This document shows, piece after piece, positions 13,397 through 21,995 of a DNA stretch of 22,049 nucleotides. Below the pieces are notes generated by a model. That model saw only the letters and a program-made list of their open reading frames with translations, did not search any database and was not told the origin of the DNA. This DNA comes from CAZAMP01 sp964486455. Lineage in GTDB: Bacteria > Eisenbacteria > RBG-16-71-46 > CAZAMP01. The first letter of the stretch is position 1. Each line of letters begins with the position of its first letter. A program made the translations under genes and the position numbers. The stretch covers positions 1 through 22,049 of the forward strand of contig CAZAMP010000060.1 in assembly GCA_964486455.1 (NCBI GenBank). Direction: 5' to 3'.

Positions 13397-14299
13397 TCAG
13401 CTGAAGACTACAGTCCGATTCCCACACACCATGAGCTTTCGCTCGAGATAACCCCACACCGCCCGCGCCAGCACCACTTTTTCCAGATCCCGCCCTTTCC
13501 GGACGAGATCCTTCACGGTGTCGCGATGCGTGACGTGCACGATGTCCTGTTCGATGATGGGGCCGGCATCCAGTTCGGGTGTGACGAAGTGACTGGTCGC
13601 GCCGATGATCTTCACCCCGCGCTCGAAAGCGGCGCGGTAGGGCTTCGCCCCTGCGAACGCGGGGAGAAACGAATGATGGATGTTGATGATCCTGTGCGGA
13701 TAGTGTGAGATGAAATCTGCGCTCAGGATTTGCATGTAGCGTGCGAGCACCACGAACTCGACATCGTAACCTTGGAGGAGATGAAGCTGCTCGCGCTCCG
13801 CCGCCTCCTTCTCACCCTTCCTGACCGGCACATGGCGGAAGTCGATTCCAAACTGCCCTGCTACGGGTTCCAGCGTTCGATGATTGCTCACGACGAGTGG
13901 GATCTCGACCCTCCATTCACCGGATTGCCAACGCGACAACAGATCGTAGAGACAGTGCCCGAGCTTGGACACGAAGATCGCCATTCTCGGGACCTCGTGC
14001 GAGAAGCGCAGGCCCCACGTCATGTTGAACCTCGTCGCGATCAGTGTCTGAAAACGCTCTCCAATGTCTTCGGCTCGGATGGCGAACTCGTCCAGGCTCC
14101 ACTCGACGCGCATGTAGAAGATCTCATTGCTGGCGTCGACGTGCTCATCGAGGTCAACGATATTGCCTCTATTCTCGTGAATGAATTCGGCAACGGCCGC
14201 GACGACACCCGGCTGATCGGCGCAGTGGATGAGGAGAATGGCGGAGCGGAGTCTGTTGTTGGATTCCGGCAAGGTCCCGTCCTTCCTACTTCCGATCAT
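13397..14299 (-). CDS. purU: formyltetrahydrofolate deformylase
   Basis: This encodes 300 residues. PurU hydrolyses 10-formyl-tetrahydrofolate to formate and tetrahydrofolate, balancing one-carbon pools and feeding formate to purine synthesis. An N-terminal ACT regulatory domain (about 18-95: SAILLIHCADQPGVVAAVAE, NIVDLDEHVD) precedes a formyltransferase-type catalytic domain (about 105-290). The catalytic Asn206, His208 and Asp244 are present (NIHHSFLPAF, and SHFVTPELDAGPII around 236-249). The length is as expected for the family. Upstream spacing to a ribosome binding site is poor (GGAGCGCTGAAG), so the precise start could lie a few codons further in, before SAILL. It is convergent with the repeat-protein gene (39 bases between stops) and faces the TetR gene across a 210-base region. 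Confidence 0.97.
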   Translation of the reverse strand: MIGSRKDGTLPESNNRLRSAILLIHCADQPGVVAAVAEFIHENRGNIVDLDEHVDASNEIFYMRVEWSLDEFAIRAEDIGERFQTLIATRFNMTWGLRFSHEVPRMAIFVSKLGHCLYDLLSRWQSGEWRVEIPLVVSNHRTLEPVAGQFGIDFRHVPVRKGEKEAAEREQLHLLQGYDVEFVVLARYMQILSADFISHYPHRIINIHHSFLPAFAGAKPYRAAFERGVKIIGATSHFVTPELDAGPIIEQDIVHVTHRDTVKDLVRKGRDLEKVVLARAVWGYLERKLMVCGNRTVVFS

Positions 14300-14475
14300 G
14301 CGCGGTCTTCAGCGCTCCGATGCATCGCCGCCGGGCGCCCGTCGCCGGGGCGGCCCGCATGCCAACGGTCGCGCGGTCGTCACTCAGGGCAGAAAGAGTC
14401 CCTTCCTATCTCTAGTCGGTGATTGTCCTGAGGAACTGGAACTCCCCGGTAGAAAGATAACGTTTGTCCATCATA

Positions 14476-14491
14476 GATAACATATGTTATC
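14476..14491. promoter_or_regulatory. perfect palindrome, probable TetR operator
   Basis: GATAACATATGTTATC is a perfect 16-bp palindrome whose right edge lies 19 bases before the TetR start codon and 9 before its Shine-Dalgarno. A half-site copy, GATAACGT, occurs at 14456-14463, exactly 20 bases upstream. Position and symmetry fit autorepression by the adjacent TetR protein. Predicted from sequence only. Confidence 0.5.
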
Positions 14492-14509
14492 GTTTCGGTG
14501 GAGGTGACC

Positions 14510-15133
14510 ATGACACCCAAAATGCCGGATGAGCACGCCGAGTTCAGACGGAGGCAGATCATCGCTGCGGCCTGGGAGTGTTTCGCCGAGAACGGATACC
14601 GGGAAACGACGATGCGCGATATCGCCCAGCGGATGGACACGAGCACCGGTGTGATCTATCGCTACTTCGACGGCAAGGACGAGATACTCGAGTCCGTCAA
14701 CCAGTGCGCCCAGGAAGAGACCGCCCAGCTCCTAGAGATCGTCGCACGGAAGGAATCGGCGAAGAAAGCGTTCGCCGAGCTTTTCCGGATTCTGTCAGAA
14801 GAGATGACGCAAGACGAGCGACGGCAGAACGCCCGGGGGGCCATCAGCCTCTGGGCGGAGGCCATCAAGCGCAAGCGCTACTGGCAGATCTGCTGCTCAC
14901 AGCAGGGGGCGGTGATGAATCGTCTCGGTCAGTTGGCCGAGCGTGGGATCGCCGGCGACGAATTCAGGACGCCCATCGATTCGAACGCGTTTGCCGGTTT
15001 CACTCTGGCGCTGTTGATGGGACTCCAGATCCAGTCGGTCCTCTTCCCCGAAATGGACACGCCCGCTTACTACGAGAACGTGCGGAAGATCTTCATCGAA
15101 AACGTGTGGCGGGACGACGGAGACGTGTCATGA
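14510..15133 (+). CDS. TetR family transcriptional regulator
   Basis: This encodes 207 residues. ATG 14510 is chosen because GGAGG lies 5 bases upstream; a GTG 12 bases earlier is in frame. The N-terminal DNA-binding domain (about 12-60) shows the TetR pattern: RRRQIIAAAWECFAENGYRETTMRDIAQRM, then TGVIYRYFDGKDEIL, with the recognition helix around 41-52. The C-terminal part (about 65-207) is a helical ligand-binding and dimer domain whose ligand cannot be read from sequence. The palindrome upstream suggests self-regulation. The downstream carbamate kinase gene, on the same strand after about 107 bases, and purU, divergent on the other side, are the natural candidate targets, but this is inference. 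Confidence 0.95.
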   Translation: MTPKMPDEHAEFRRRQIIAAAWECFAENGYRETTMRDIAQRMDTSTGVIYRYFDGKDEILESVNQCAQEETAQLLEIVARKESAKKAFAELFRILSEEMTQDERRQNARGAISLWAEAIKRKRYWQICCSQQGAVMNRLGQLAERGIAGDEFRTPIDSNAFAGFTLALLMGLQIQSVLFPEMDTPAYYENVRKIFIENVWRDDGDVS

Positions 15134-15239
15134 GCACACGAAACCCTACCAGCCCCTCCTCCGCCCCTCTTGATTGGGGTGGACATGCCGCGGCCGAGCC
15201 GCTACCGTCCGTGCCCTTCCCAGATAAGAAGGAGTTTTC

Positions 15240-16190
15240 GTGCCACTCGCAGTGATTGCCATCGGGGGCAACGCCCTCTCCCGCGCCGATGACGCGGGGA
15301 CCGTGGGCGAGCAGTTCGCCAACGCTCGTGTGATGTGCCGCAAGTTCGTGCAGTGGGTGGAGGAAGGCTGGGGTATCGTCATCACGCACGGAAACGGCCC
15401 TCAGGTCGGGAACATCCTCTGGCGGGTCGAGCTCGCGGCCCAGCAGGTCCATCCCGTAGACCTGGGCATCTGTGACGCGAACTCGCAGGGCCAGATCGGC
15501 TACATGCTTCAGCAGGTGCTCTCGAACGAGCTGGCCAAGCACAACATCCACCGGAGCGTCGTGACGCTCGTGACACAGGTCGATGTCGACCCGGATGATC
15601 CGGCATTTCAGGACCCGCAGAAACCGATCGGGCCGTTTTTCACCGAAGAGGAAGCCGCGCGCAAGCAATCCGAGAACGGTTGGATCATGCGGGAAGACTC
15701 CGGCCGCGGCTGGCGCAGGTTGGTTCCTTCACCCAGGCCTCAAGGCATTCTCGAAATCGACTCCATCCGTGTGATCGGGCAGGCCGGGTCGATCCCGATC
15801 GCGTGCGGAGGTGGCGGCATTCCCGTCGCCCGATCCGCCGGTGGCGAGATCAACGGTGTCGAGGCGGTCGTGGACAAAGATCTCACCGCAAGCCTGCTCG
15901 CCAGGCGACTCGCCGCGGACGTTCTCGTCATATGCACGGCGGTCCCTCACGTGTCGATCGATTTCGGAACGAAGAGCGAACGGCCGATCCACAGAGCCAA
16001 CTCCGATGAGATATCGCAGCTTCTCTCGGAGGGGCAGTTTCCGCCCGGCAGCATGGGGCCGAAAATCCAGGCGTGCCTGGATTTCGTTTCGCAGGGCGGT
16101 GTCGGCACACGTCGGCGCGCGATCATCACGGACATGCACACCATTCGCGACGCCATGTCCGGCCGAGGCGGCACGATCATCTCGCCCTAG
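15240..16190 (+). CDS. arcC: carbamate kinase
   Basis: This encodes 316 residues, beginning at GTG 15240 with AGGAG 6 bases upstream. It catalyses carbamoyl phosphate + ADP to ATP + carbamate and CO2/NH3, generating ATP. Diagnostic blocks are AIGGNALS at 7-14, THGNGPQVGN at 49-58, GICDANSQGQIGYMLQQ around 76-92, ACGGGGIPV at 188-196 and the substrate-site run VDKDLTASLLA at 211-221. Length is normal. No arginine deiminase, ornithine carbamoyltransferase or antiporter gene lies within the window, so the source of carbamoyl phosphate here is unknown; it could work in purine, allantoin or arginine breakdown. It ends 25 bases before the convergent Asp-box protein gene. Confidence 0.95.
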   Translation: MPLAVIAIGGNALSRADDAGTVGEQFANARVMCRKFVQWVEEGWGIVITHGNGPQVGNILWRVELAAQQVHPVDLGICDANSQGQIGYMLQQVLSNELAKHNIHRSVVTLVTQVDVDPDDPAFQDPQKPIGPFFTEEEAARKQSENGWIMREDSGRGWRRLVPSPRPQGILEIDSIRVIGQAGSIPIACGGGGIPVARSAGGEINGVEAVVDKDLTASLLARRLAADVLVICTAVPHVSIDFGTKSERPIHRANSDEISQLLSEGQFPPGSMGPKIQACLDFVSQGGVGTRRRAIITDMHTIRDAMSGRGGTIISP

Positions 16191-16215
16191 AGCCGCATCG
16201 CGTGGCCGCGCGTCC

Positions 16216-18414
16216 CTACCGGGTCAGGATCAAGCGTGTGTTCTCCCGTCGCCCGGCCGCGTCCAATCTCACGAAGTAGACGCCGGTGGGAATGCTCCGC
16301 TGCGAGTCGTCCCGACCGTCCCACATGACGATGTGTCGTCCGGCCTCCCGGTATTCTTCGCGCACGAGATCTCGGACGAGCCGGCCGGCGACGTCGTGGA
16401 TCGTGATGCTGATCGATCGACCTTCCGACAGCGAGAAGCCGATCCCCGTTCCGGCGCTGGCGGGATTCGGTGAGACGGACATCGGAGTGAGCGTCGTGGG
16501 AATACCCGTGGCGTCGACGTTCGTTGCCGCGTTCCCCCGTCGGTGCAGACCGCTCGACAGTGTGCCGGCGAAGAGCGCGTCGTCCGCGGCCTCGATGAAC
16601 GTAACGCTTGGGTAGTTGTCGCTCGGAAGGCCCTCATCGAAGCCCGACCACGTCTCGCCACCGTCGACAGAGCGCCAGATCCCCGACCTTCTGGACGAGA
16701 GGAGAACGGCATCGTTCTCATCGACGGCGACAGCGTCGAGCACGCCAACCGTTCCGGTCGGCCAGCCTCCGTTCGGAATCTCCGTCCAGGTCGCGCCGTG
16801 GTCCGTCGACGTGTAGAGATCGTTGTTGCCCAGCGGTGCGTAGACGACACCGTTCGAATCAACGGCGAGACTGGTGGTGCCGAGACCCGCCGGGAAGGTG
16901 ACCTCATCCCACGTGGTCCCGTCGTCGTCCGAGATGAAGATCACGCCCTCGGTAGCGATGGACATACCAGCAATGAAGAGACGGTCATCGACGTCGATCG
17001 CATACGCCTCGGCTGTCGTCGGGAATGTTGCGTCCTGATCGCTCAGAATCTCCTGCCAGCTCAACCCGCCGTCGGTAGAGCGCACGACCCAGAACTCGAA
17101 GAAAAACTCGGAGTGGGCAAGGACGGCGATCACATTGTCCTCACCATCGATCAGGATCCCAAGCGCGGGGATGTCCTCATATCCGGCATTGGCCGCGAAC
17201 CAGGTGGCGCCGTCGTCGGTCGAAGCGTAGAGTCCCTCTTCGGTTCCCGCATAGACGCGGCCGGACGCGTCGCACGCGACCGCGTGGGTTCGCGTGGTCG
17301 GCAGTCCGTCGCTCCGGGCCTCCCAGTCGACTCCGCCGTTCGTCGAGCGGTGGATCCCCCCGCCGTCGGCCGCACCGTACATGTCACCGGTGGCCGGTGA
17401 GATCGCGAAGTCCGTGAGGAACGGCATTCTCATATCGGCGGTCGCCAGAGACAACCAGTTACCGCCTTGATCCGTCGAGCTGAAGACGCCGTGGTACTCG
17501 CTGCCGGCATACACGATATTCCAGGGACCGCTCAGCAGGCTGAGGACTCTCCGACCGTCCATGTCGTCATCGATCGGCTCCCAGGTCATGCCCGAGTCGG
17601 ACGACAGAAACAGCCCTCCCTCATAGAGAGTCACGTACACACGATCGGCGGCATCGATCGCGATCGCCTCGATAGCGAGGGATGGGAGTCCGTCATTGAT
17701 CGAAGTCCAGCTCGATCCGCCATCGATTGACACGAAGAGACCGTCGTACCACGTTCCTGCATAGATGTGATTCTGGGAATTCAGAGCCAGCGCGATGACC
17801 CGCTTGTCCTCCATTCCCGTGTTGATATCGGTCCACGTACCGCCTTGGTCGTCCGAGATGCGGACACCGTGACCCGTTCCCGCGTAGACGTTGTCCGCCG
17901 AATCGAACGCCCATGCGTTGCCGTAGGATTCCATTTCCAGCCAGCTCGCGCCGCCGTTGAGCGATCGAAACGATCCCGCGAAGATCACGTCACTCTGACT
18001 CACACCGACGCCGAGGATGGTCGAGCCCTGCCCCCCATGCGGGTCATTGGTAAGCTGGTCGTTGTCCCACGTCTCCCCTCCGTCGTACGACCAGTAGACG
18101 CCCCGGCTGAACACACCGGCAAAGAGATCACCCGACGGCGTGACATGAAGGCACAGAATATCCGCACGAACGGCTCCGTTGCTGACGTTGACCCAGCTCT
18201 GTCCACCGTCGTCCGTGCGAAAGATGTTGTCTTCACGTGCGGCGTAGACGCTTCCGTCGGTGTCTCTACCGAGACCGACGATTCCCCCGCCGTGTGGTCC
18301 GTTCATCGGTTCCCATTGGGTGGCTGATGACGTCGAAAAAGGTGCCGGGATCAGAAGTGCGGCAGCGATGACAATCAGAAGCACGCGGCCCGAACACGAA
18401 ATGGTGCCGACCAT
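16216..18414 (-). CDS. secreted Asp-box (BNR-like) repeat protein with FlgD-type C-terminal domain
   Basis: This encodes 732 residues on the minus strand, with GGGGGAG 5 bases before ATG 18414. A signal peptide (RVLLIVIAAALLIPAPF core, cut near residue 30) leads to about thirteen Asp-box hairpins, each following the S-x-D-x-G-x-x-W pattern: DDGGQSW, DGGETW, DQGGTW, DGGSSW, DSGMTW, DQGGNW, NGGVDW, DDGATW, DGGLSW and others. They sit in VYAGT-type strands, typical of a beta-propeller or stacked propellers as in sialidase-like and Ycf48-like proteins. The last about 95 residues, from PMSVSPNPASAGTGIGF to the end, form a FlgD-like Ig domain (SITIHDVAGRLVRDLV, TGVYFVRLDA), the usual tail of exported proteins in FCB-type phyla, where it serves in secretion or attachment. 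No sialidase active-site arginines were looked for successfully, so it is probably a structural or adhesive protein. Confidence 0.93.
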   Translation of the reverse strand: MVGTISCSGRVLLIVIAAALLIPAPFSTSSATQWEPMNGPHGGGIVGLGRDTDGSVYAAREDNIFRTDDGGQSWVNVSNGAVRADILCLHVTPSGDLFAGVFSRGVYWSYDGGETWDNDQLTNDPHGGQGSTILGVGVSQSDVIFAGSFRSLNGGASWLEMESYGNAWAFDSADNVYAGTGHGVRISDDQGGTWTDINTGMEDKRVIALALNSQNHIYAGTWYDGLFVSIDGGSSWTSINDGLPSLAIEAIAIDAADRVYVTLYEGGLFLSSDSGMTWEPIDDDMDGRRVLSLLSGPWNIVYAGSEYHGVFSSTDQGGNWLSLATADMRMPFLTDFAISPATGDMYGAADGGGIHRSTNGGVDWEARSDGLPTTRTHAVACDASGRVYAGTEEGLYASTDDGATWFAANAGYEDIPALGILIDGEDNVIAVLAHSEFFFEFWVVRSTDGGLSWQEILSDQDATFPTTAEAYAIDVDDRLFIAGMSIATEGVIFISDDDGTTWDEVTFPAGLGTTSLAVDSNGVVYAPLGNNDLYTSTDHGATWTEIPNGGWPTGTVGVLDAVAVDENDAVLLSSRRSGIWRSVDGGETWSGFDEGLPSDNYPSVTFIEAADDALFAGTLSSGLHRRGNAATNVDATGIPTTLTPMSVSPNPASAGTGIGFSLSEGRSISITIHDVAGRLVRDLVREEYREAGRHIVMWDGRDDSQRSIPTGVYFVRLDAAGRRENTRLILTR

Positions 18415-18740
18415 GGTTCTCCCCCTTGACTCGTGCGGTCATCCAGCGGAGCGCTCGTGATTTTGGTTAATCTGAATGATATTACCATAAGTAATTTCCA
18501 TATCCCAGGACGAGGCAGCAGGCACGGAGGCCCACTTACGGCACTGGGACAAGGCGATTAGGCGGGCATGCGCCAAGGGCCTCGGCGCCATCGACTTCGC
18601 CAATTAGCGGTTGTCGTGGCGGCGGCTCCACCGTAGAGTCTGGGCACACCGCGCGGTAACGACAGCCCACATTCCGCGTTGTCCGGGGACCTCGAGATCC
18701 GTCCCGGCCAGACTCCGAATTCCAGAAACGAAAGGACAGT
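18415..18740. other. 326-base divergent promoter region
   Basis: This spacer lies between the Asp-box protein gene (minus) and the CBS-type gene (plus). It holds an AT-rich patch with the inverted repeat ATTAC-N5-GTAAT at 18481-18495, which may belong to the minus-strand promoter. A short stop-free frame over 18491-18607 has no start codon and was not called. No RNA gene or riboswitch was recognised. Confidence 0.4.
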
Positions 18741-19703
18741 ATGATCCATGACACCATACTGCAGGCTGTGGGCAACACGCCTGTCGTACGCCTCAATCGC
18801 ATCGGAACCGACACCGGCGTAGAGCTCTACGCCAAGTGTGAATTCCTCAACCCCGGAGGATCCGTCAAGGACCGGATCGCGGTGCGCATGATCGAGGAAC
18901 TCGAACGGAGCGGGAGGATCGGGCCAGACACGACGCTCATTGAACCCACCAGCGGCAACACCGGCGCCGGGATGTCGATGGTGGCCGCGGTAAAGGGTTG
19001 CCGCATGATCATCACCATGCCGGAGAAGATGAGCCAGGAGAAGCAGCTGGTGATGGAAGCGCTCGGTGCGGAGATCATCCGCACTCCTACCGATGCACCC
19101 CACGACTCCCCCGAGAGTCTTCTCGGAGTGGCCAAGCGCCTAAACGAGGAGATAGAAGATTCCGTCATACCCGATCAGTACAAGAACCCCGACAATCCAC
19201 TCTCCCACTATCACGGCACCGCCGCCGAGATCTGGGATGACTTCGGCGACTCGCTCGATCTAATCGTTCTGGGCGCCGGCACCGGTGGAACGATCGCCGG
19301 CGTGGCCAAATACCTCAAAGAGAAGAACCCGAAGATCCGCGTGGTCGGGATAGATCCCGAAGGCTCGATCCTGGGCGGTCGCGAAGCAGTGGACACGTAT
19401 CATGTCGAGGGAATCGGCTACGATTTCATCCCCGACGTTCTCGACTATGAGCACATCGACGAGTGGATCTACTGCAACGATCGTGACAGCTTCCGCATGG
19501 CGCGACGCTTGATCCGCGAGGAGGGTCTTCTCGTGGGCGGCAGCTCGGGATCGGCGGTCTGGGGATTGATCGAAGCGGTCAGGAAGACGGAGGGAGTCCG
19601 CCGGGCGCTCACCATCTTGCCCGATTCGATCCGCAACTACCTTACCAAGTTCGTTAACGACGAGTGGATGAAGGAGCAGGGCTTTCTGGACGGCGACGCA
19701 TAG
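18741..19703 (+). CDS. cbs: cystathionine beta-synthase type enzyme (PLP), catalytic core only
   Basis: This encodes 320 residues, with AAAGGA 4 bases before ATG 18741. It is a fold-type II PLP enzyme: Lys43 in GGSVKDR should carry the cofactor, the substrate loop is TSGNTG at 70-75 and the phosphate cup is GTGGT at 180-184. Two stretches favour cystathionine beta-synthase over a plain cysteine synthase: YHVEGIGYDFIP at 220-231 and PDSIRNYLTKF at 294-304. Both match the pattern remembered from eukaryotic CBS. It would condense serine and homocysteine to cystathionine. It lacks the C-terminal CBS-domain pair (the regulatory module) and the N-terminal haem segment, so it should not respond to S-adenosylmethionine. 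O-acetylserine sulfhydrylase activity cannot be excluded. The rho gene follows after 77 bases. Confidence 0.9.
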   Translation: MIHDTILQAVGNTPVVRLNRIGTDTGVELYAKCEFLNPGGSVKDRIAVRMIEELERSGRIGPDTTLIEPTSGNTGAGMSMVAAVKGCRMIITMPEKMSQEKQLVMEALGAEIIRTPTDAPHDSPESLLGVAKRLNEEIEDSVIPDQYKNPDNPLSHYHGTAAEIWDDFGDSLDLIVLGAGTGGTIAGVAKYLKEKNPKIRVVGIDPEGSILGGREAVDTYHVEGIGYDFIPDVLDYEHIDEWIYCNDRDSFRMARRLIREEGLLVGGSSGSAVWGLIEAVRKTEGVRRALTILPDSIRNYLTKFVNDEWMKEQGFLDGDA

Positions 19704-19780
19704 CTTCCCCGGCGATGGGAGAGCCGCGTTCCCGCAGATGCCCGTTCCGCGGTCCGCAAGAGCGAAAGGCTGCTATTTCA

Positions 19781-20875
19781 ATGGCTGAGATCGCAAGCGG
19801 TGTACTCAAGCGCCGATCGGACGGCTCGGGTGTGCTCCGGAACCCGAAGTTCTCGTTCCGACCCGACCCGAGTGACGTAGTCGTTCCCCCAAAGCTCGTC
19901 CGTCGGCTGGGCGACGGCGCAACGATCGCGGGTCCGACGCGAAACGGAAAGCGCGGTCGCGAGCTCGCATCGATCGAGACGGTGTGCGGCCTGCCCCCCG
20001 ACGAGTTTGAGCGACGCACTCCCTACAAGCGCATCCCTGCCGTCGACCCAGACCGGCGCTTCCGGCTTTCCACGACGGGCGATACGAGCATGCGAATCGT
20101 GGATCTCATGGCTCCAATCGGGAAGGGAACCCGGGGGCTCATCGTCTCCCCGCCCAAGGCGGGCAAGACGATGTTGCTGGAACGGCTTGCGCAGGCGATC
20201 GAAGCGGACGACCCGAACGCGTACGTCATCGTGCTCTTGATCGACGAGCGACCGGAAGAGGTCACGCAGTTCAGACGCTCGGTCAATGCGCTCGTTCTGG
20301 CCAGTTCGATGGATCAGACCACGCGCGAACACATCGATCTGTCCGAGATGACCCTCGCGCACGTTCGGGCCGAGTTCGAGGCGGGTCGCGATGTCGTCGT
20401 TCTCGTCGACAGCCTGACGCGAATGGGACGCACGTTCAACCTCAAGCAGTCGGGGCGCGGTCGCACGATGTCAGGTGGCATCGAGGCCGGAGCGCTGGAG
20501 GTTCCGCGGAAGTTCCTCGGCATGGCCCGAAACTCCGAAGAGGGCGGCTCGGTCACCATCATCGCTTCCGCGCTCGTCGACACCGGTTCGAGGGCCGATC
20601 AACTCATCTTCGAGGAATTCAAAGGGACGGGAAACAGCGAGATCGTCCTGGATCGCAAACTGGCCGAGGCGCGGATCTTCCCCGCAATCAATGTAGCGGC
20701 GAGCGGAACACGCAAGGAAGAGCGGCTGCAGACTCCGGAGGATCTTGCCCGCATCACGCAGCTCCGCCGCGTGCTCCTGGATCGCGATCCGAAGGAGGCG
20801 ATGGAGTTCCTGCTGGGGCTTCTGAGCAAGCACCCGACCAACGAGCAGCTGCTCGCCACCATTCCCGTGCGATAG
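19781..20875 (+). CDS. rho: transcription termination factor Rho, short and divergent
   Basis: This encodes 364 residues (E. coli Rho has 419). It is an ATP-driven RNA helicase that ends transcription. The N-terminal Rho_N helical domain is missing, so the protein begins at the OB-fold RNA-binding part. The RNP1-like motif at 14-20 reads DGSGVLR rather than DGFGFLR, so both RNA-stacking phenylalanines are replaced. The ATPase core is intact: Walker A PPKAGKT at 124-130 with Lys126 and Lys129, LLIDERPEEV at 152-161, Walker B DVVVLVDSLTR at 204-214 with Asp210, then EEFKGTGNSE and SGTRKEE. The Q-loop segment (LKQSGRGRTMSGG) also differs from the usual VVPASGKVLTGG. ATG 19781 has AAAGG about 11 bases upstream, a long spacing. 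An in-frame upstream extension overlaps cbs and is unlikely. Confidence 0.94.
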   Translation: MAEIASGVLKRRSDGSGVLRNPKFSFRPDPSDVVVPPKLVRRLGDGATIAGPTRNGKRGRELASIETVCGLPPDEFERRTPYKRIPAVDPDRRFRLSTTGDTSMRIVDLMAPIGKGTRGLIVSPPKAGKTMLLERLAQAIEADDPNAYVIVLLIDERPEEVTQFRRSVNALVLASSMDQTTREHIDLSEMTLAHVRAEFEAGRDVVVLVDSLTRMGRTFNLKQSGRGRTMSGGIEAGALEVPRKFLGMARNSEEGGSVTIIASALVDTGSRADQLIFEEFKGTGNSEIVLDRKLAEARIFPAINVAASGTRKEERLQTPEDLARITQLRRVLLDRDPKEAMEFLLGLLSKHPTNEQLLATIPVR

Positions 20876-20876
20876 A

Positions 20877-20893
20877 CGCCCTTCTTCAGGGCG
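20877..20893 (+). other. small hairpin after rho
   Basis: CGCCCT (20877-20882) pairs with AGGGCG (20888-20893) across a 5-base loop just after the rho stop codon. No U-run follows, so termination here is doubtful. Confidence 0.3.
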
Positions 20894-20957
20894 ACGGAGA
20901 CGGCGAGGCGCCCGGCGTGCCGACCGCGTTCGGTCAGCCGCCGACCGCCCTGATCGC

Positions 20958-21995
20958 CTAGAGTGAGTACGATAGCTCCACGAAGAAGACGCGGCCCGGC
21001 TCCGGGACCTGCTCCTTCGTAAACGGATTCCTCGTATTCAGGTGGTTGACGGTATTCGCATCCGTCACGTTCAACACGCCTCCGCGGAGCTCGACACCCG
21101 TTGCGGCGATCCACCCGACCTTGAGATCGAACGTTGTGTGGCCGTCCGTCGGCTTCTCGCCCTTTGTCTCCGCCACGCGATCCTCCCGATCCGCCCAGTT
21201 CATCGCACCCGAGACGTAGTGCTTCCGTGCACCCGGATGCGTCCAGCGGAGGCTCGACCCGAGCTCGAGAGGGGGGATCCCCAGCACCGGCTCGTCGTGG
21301 GCCAGGTCGGTCGCGCGCGTGTACGCCCCGTCCACTCCCAGCATTAGCGTGCGGCTCAGCGACGCCTCGAAGCTTCCGTCCAATCCGATGAACTCCGCCT
21401 CGCCGTTGACGTAGCGATAGACCGCGTACGGGTTGGACGGCATGCGTGGCGAAAGATCCGTGGCCTCGACGGTGATGTAGTTGTCGATGCGGCGCGCGTA
21501 ACCGTTGATCGAACCGGAGACGCGCTCGTGGTCGGTACGAACCCAGAGATCCAGCTGCGTGCTCCGTTCCGGTTTGAGCCGAGGATTTCCCATGAACTCG
21601 GCCGTCACCTGCATCTTCGTCGAGTGAAAACGGTTGGAATAGCGCTCGTTCACGTCCGCCGTTCGCACGACGCTTCCAATGCCCATCGAAACGGTCCAGT
21701 TCATTGCCACGGGGATTGAAACGCTCGCCGCTCCGCTCAAGTTCGTCTCATTGGCCTCGTACCCACCAACGACGTTTTGAACGTAGAATTCTCCGAGAGA
21801 ATCCGGATCGGCCTTGACGCGATCCAGCCGAATCGCCGCCGATGTACTGGCCTTCCCTATCGCCCTTCGCGCCCGGGTGAAGATGCCCGTGTCGATGATC
21901 CAGGCATTCGGCCAGACGATGTCGTCGGACGTGACCACGCCGCTATCGCGTCGCTTGATGAGCCGCCTGCCGTCTCGGTTGGATGCATAGATATC
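20958..21995 (-). pseudogene. TonB-dependent receptor, C-terminal beta-barrel, 5' side cut off
   Basis: This gives 345 residues of barrel sequence on the minus strand, ending SYSL at TAG 20960-20958. TonB-dependent receptors import large ligands such as siderophores, cobalamin or glycans across the outer membrane. The segment carries typical features of the outer half of the barrel: an FMGNPRLKPERSTQLDLW block, PLELGSSLRWTHPG, GGVLNVTDANTVNH and PGRVFFVELSYSL at the end. Coding sense continues past the first GTG at 21938 as DIYASNRDGRRLIKRRDSG back to 21995, but then meets an in-frame TAA where the repeats begin. The plug domain and the first strands are therefore absent, and no start codon with a signal peptide is available. 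It is most simply a receptor gene interrupted by a mobile element; the missing part may lie beyond the element, outside this window. Confidence 0.85.

Noticed and set aside
15130..15255. 41-codon ORF starting at an ATGA overlap with the TetR stop and running into arcC
   Set aside because: The product is Pro/Ser-rich and low complexity, and it overlaps the arcC start. No family is recognised, and the ATGA overlap alone is weak evidence.
18491..18607. Stop-free plus-strand frame upstream of cbs ending AKGLGAIDFAN
   Set aside because: It has no start codon and is preceded at once by TAA. The short protein-like tail could be a relic, but nothing supports expression.
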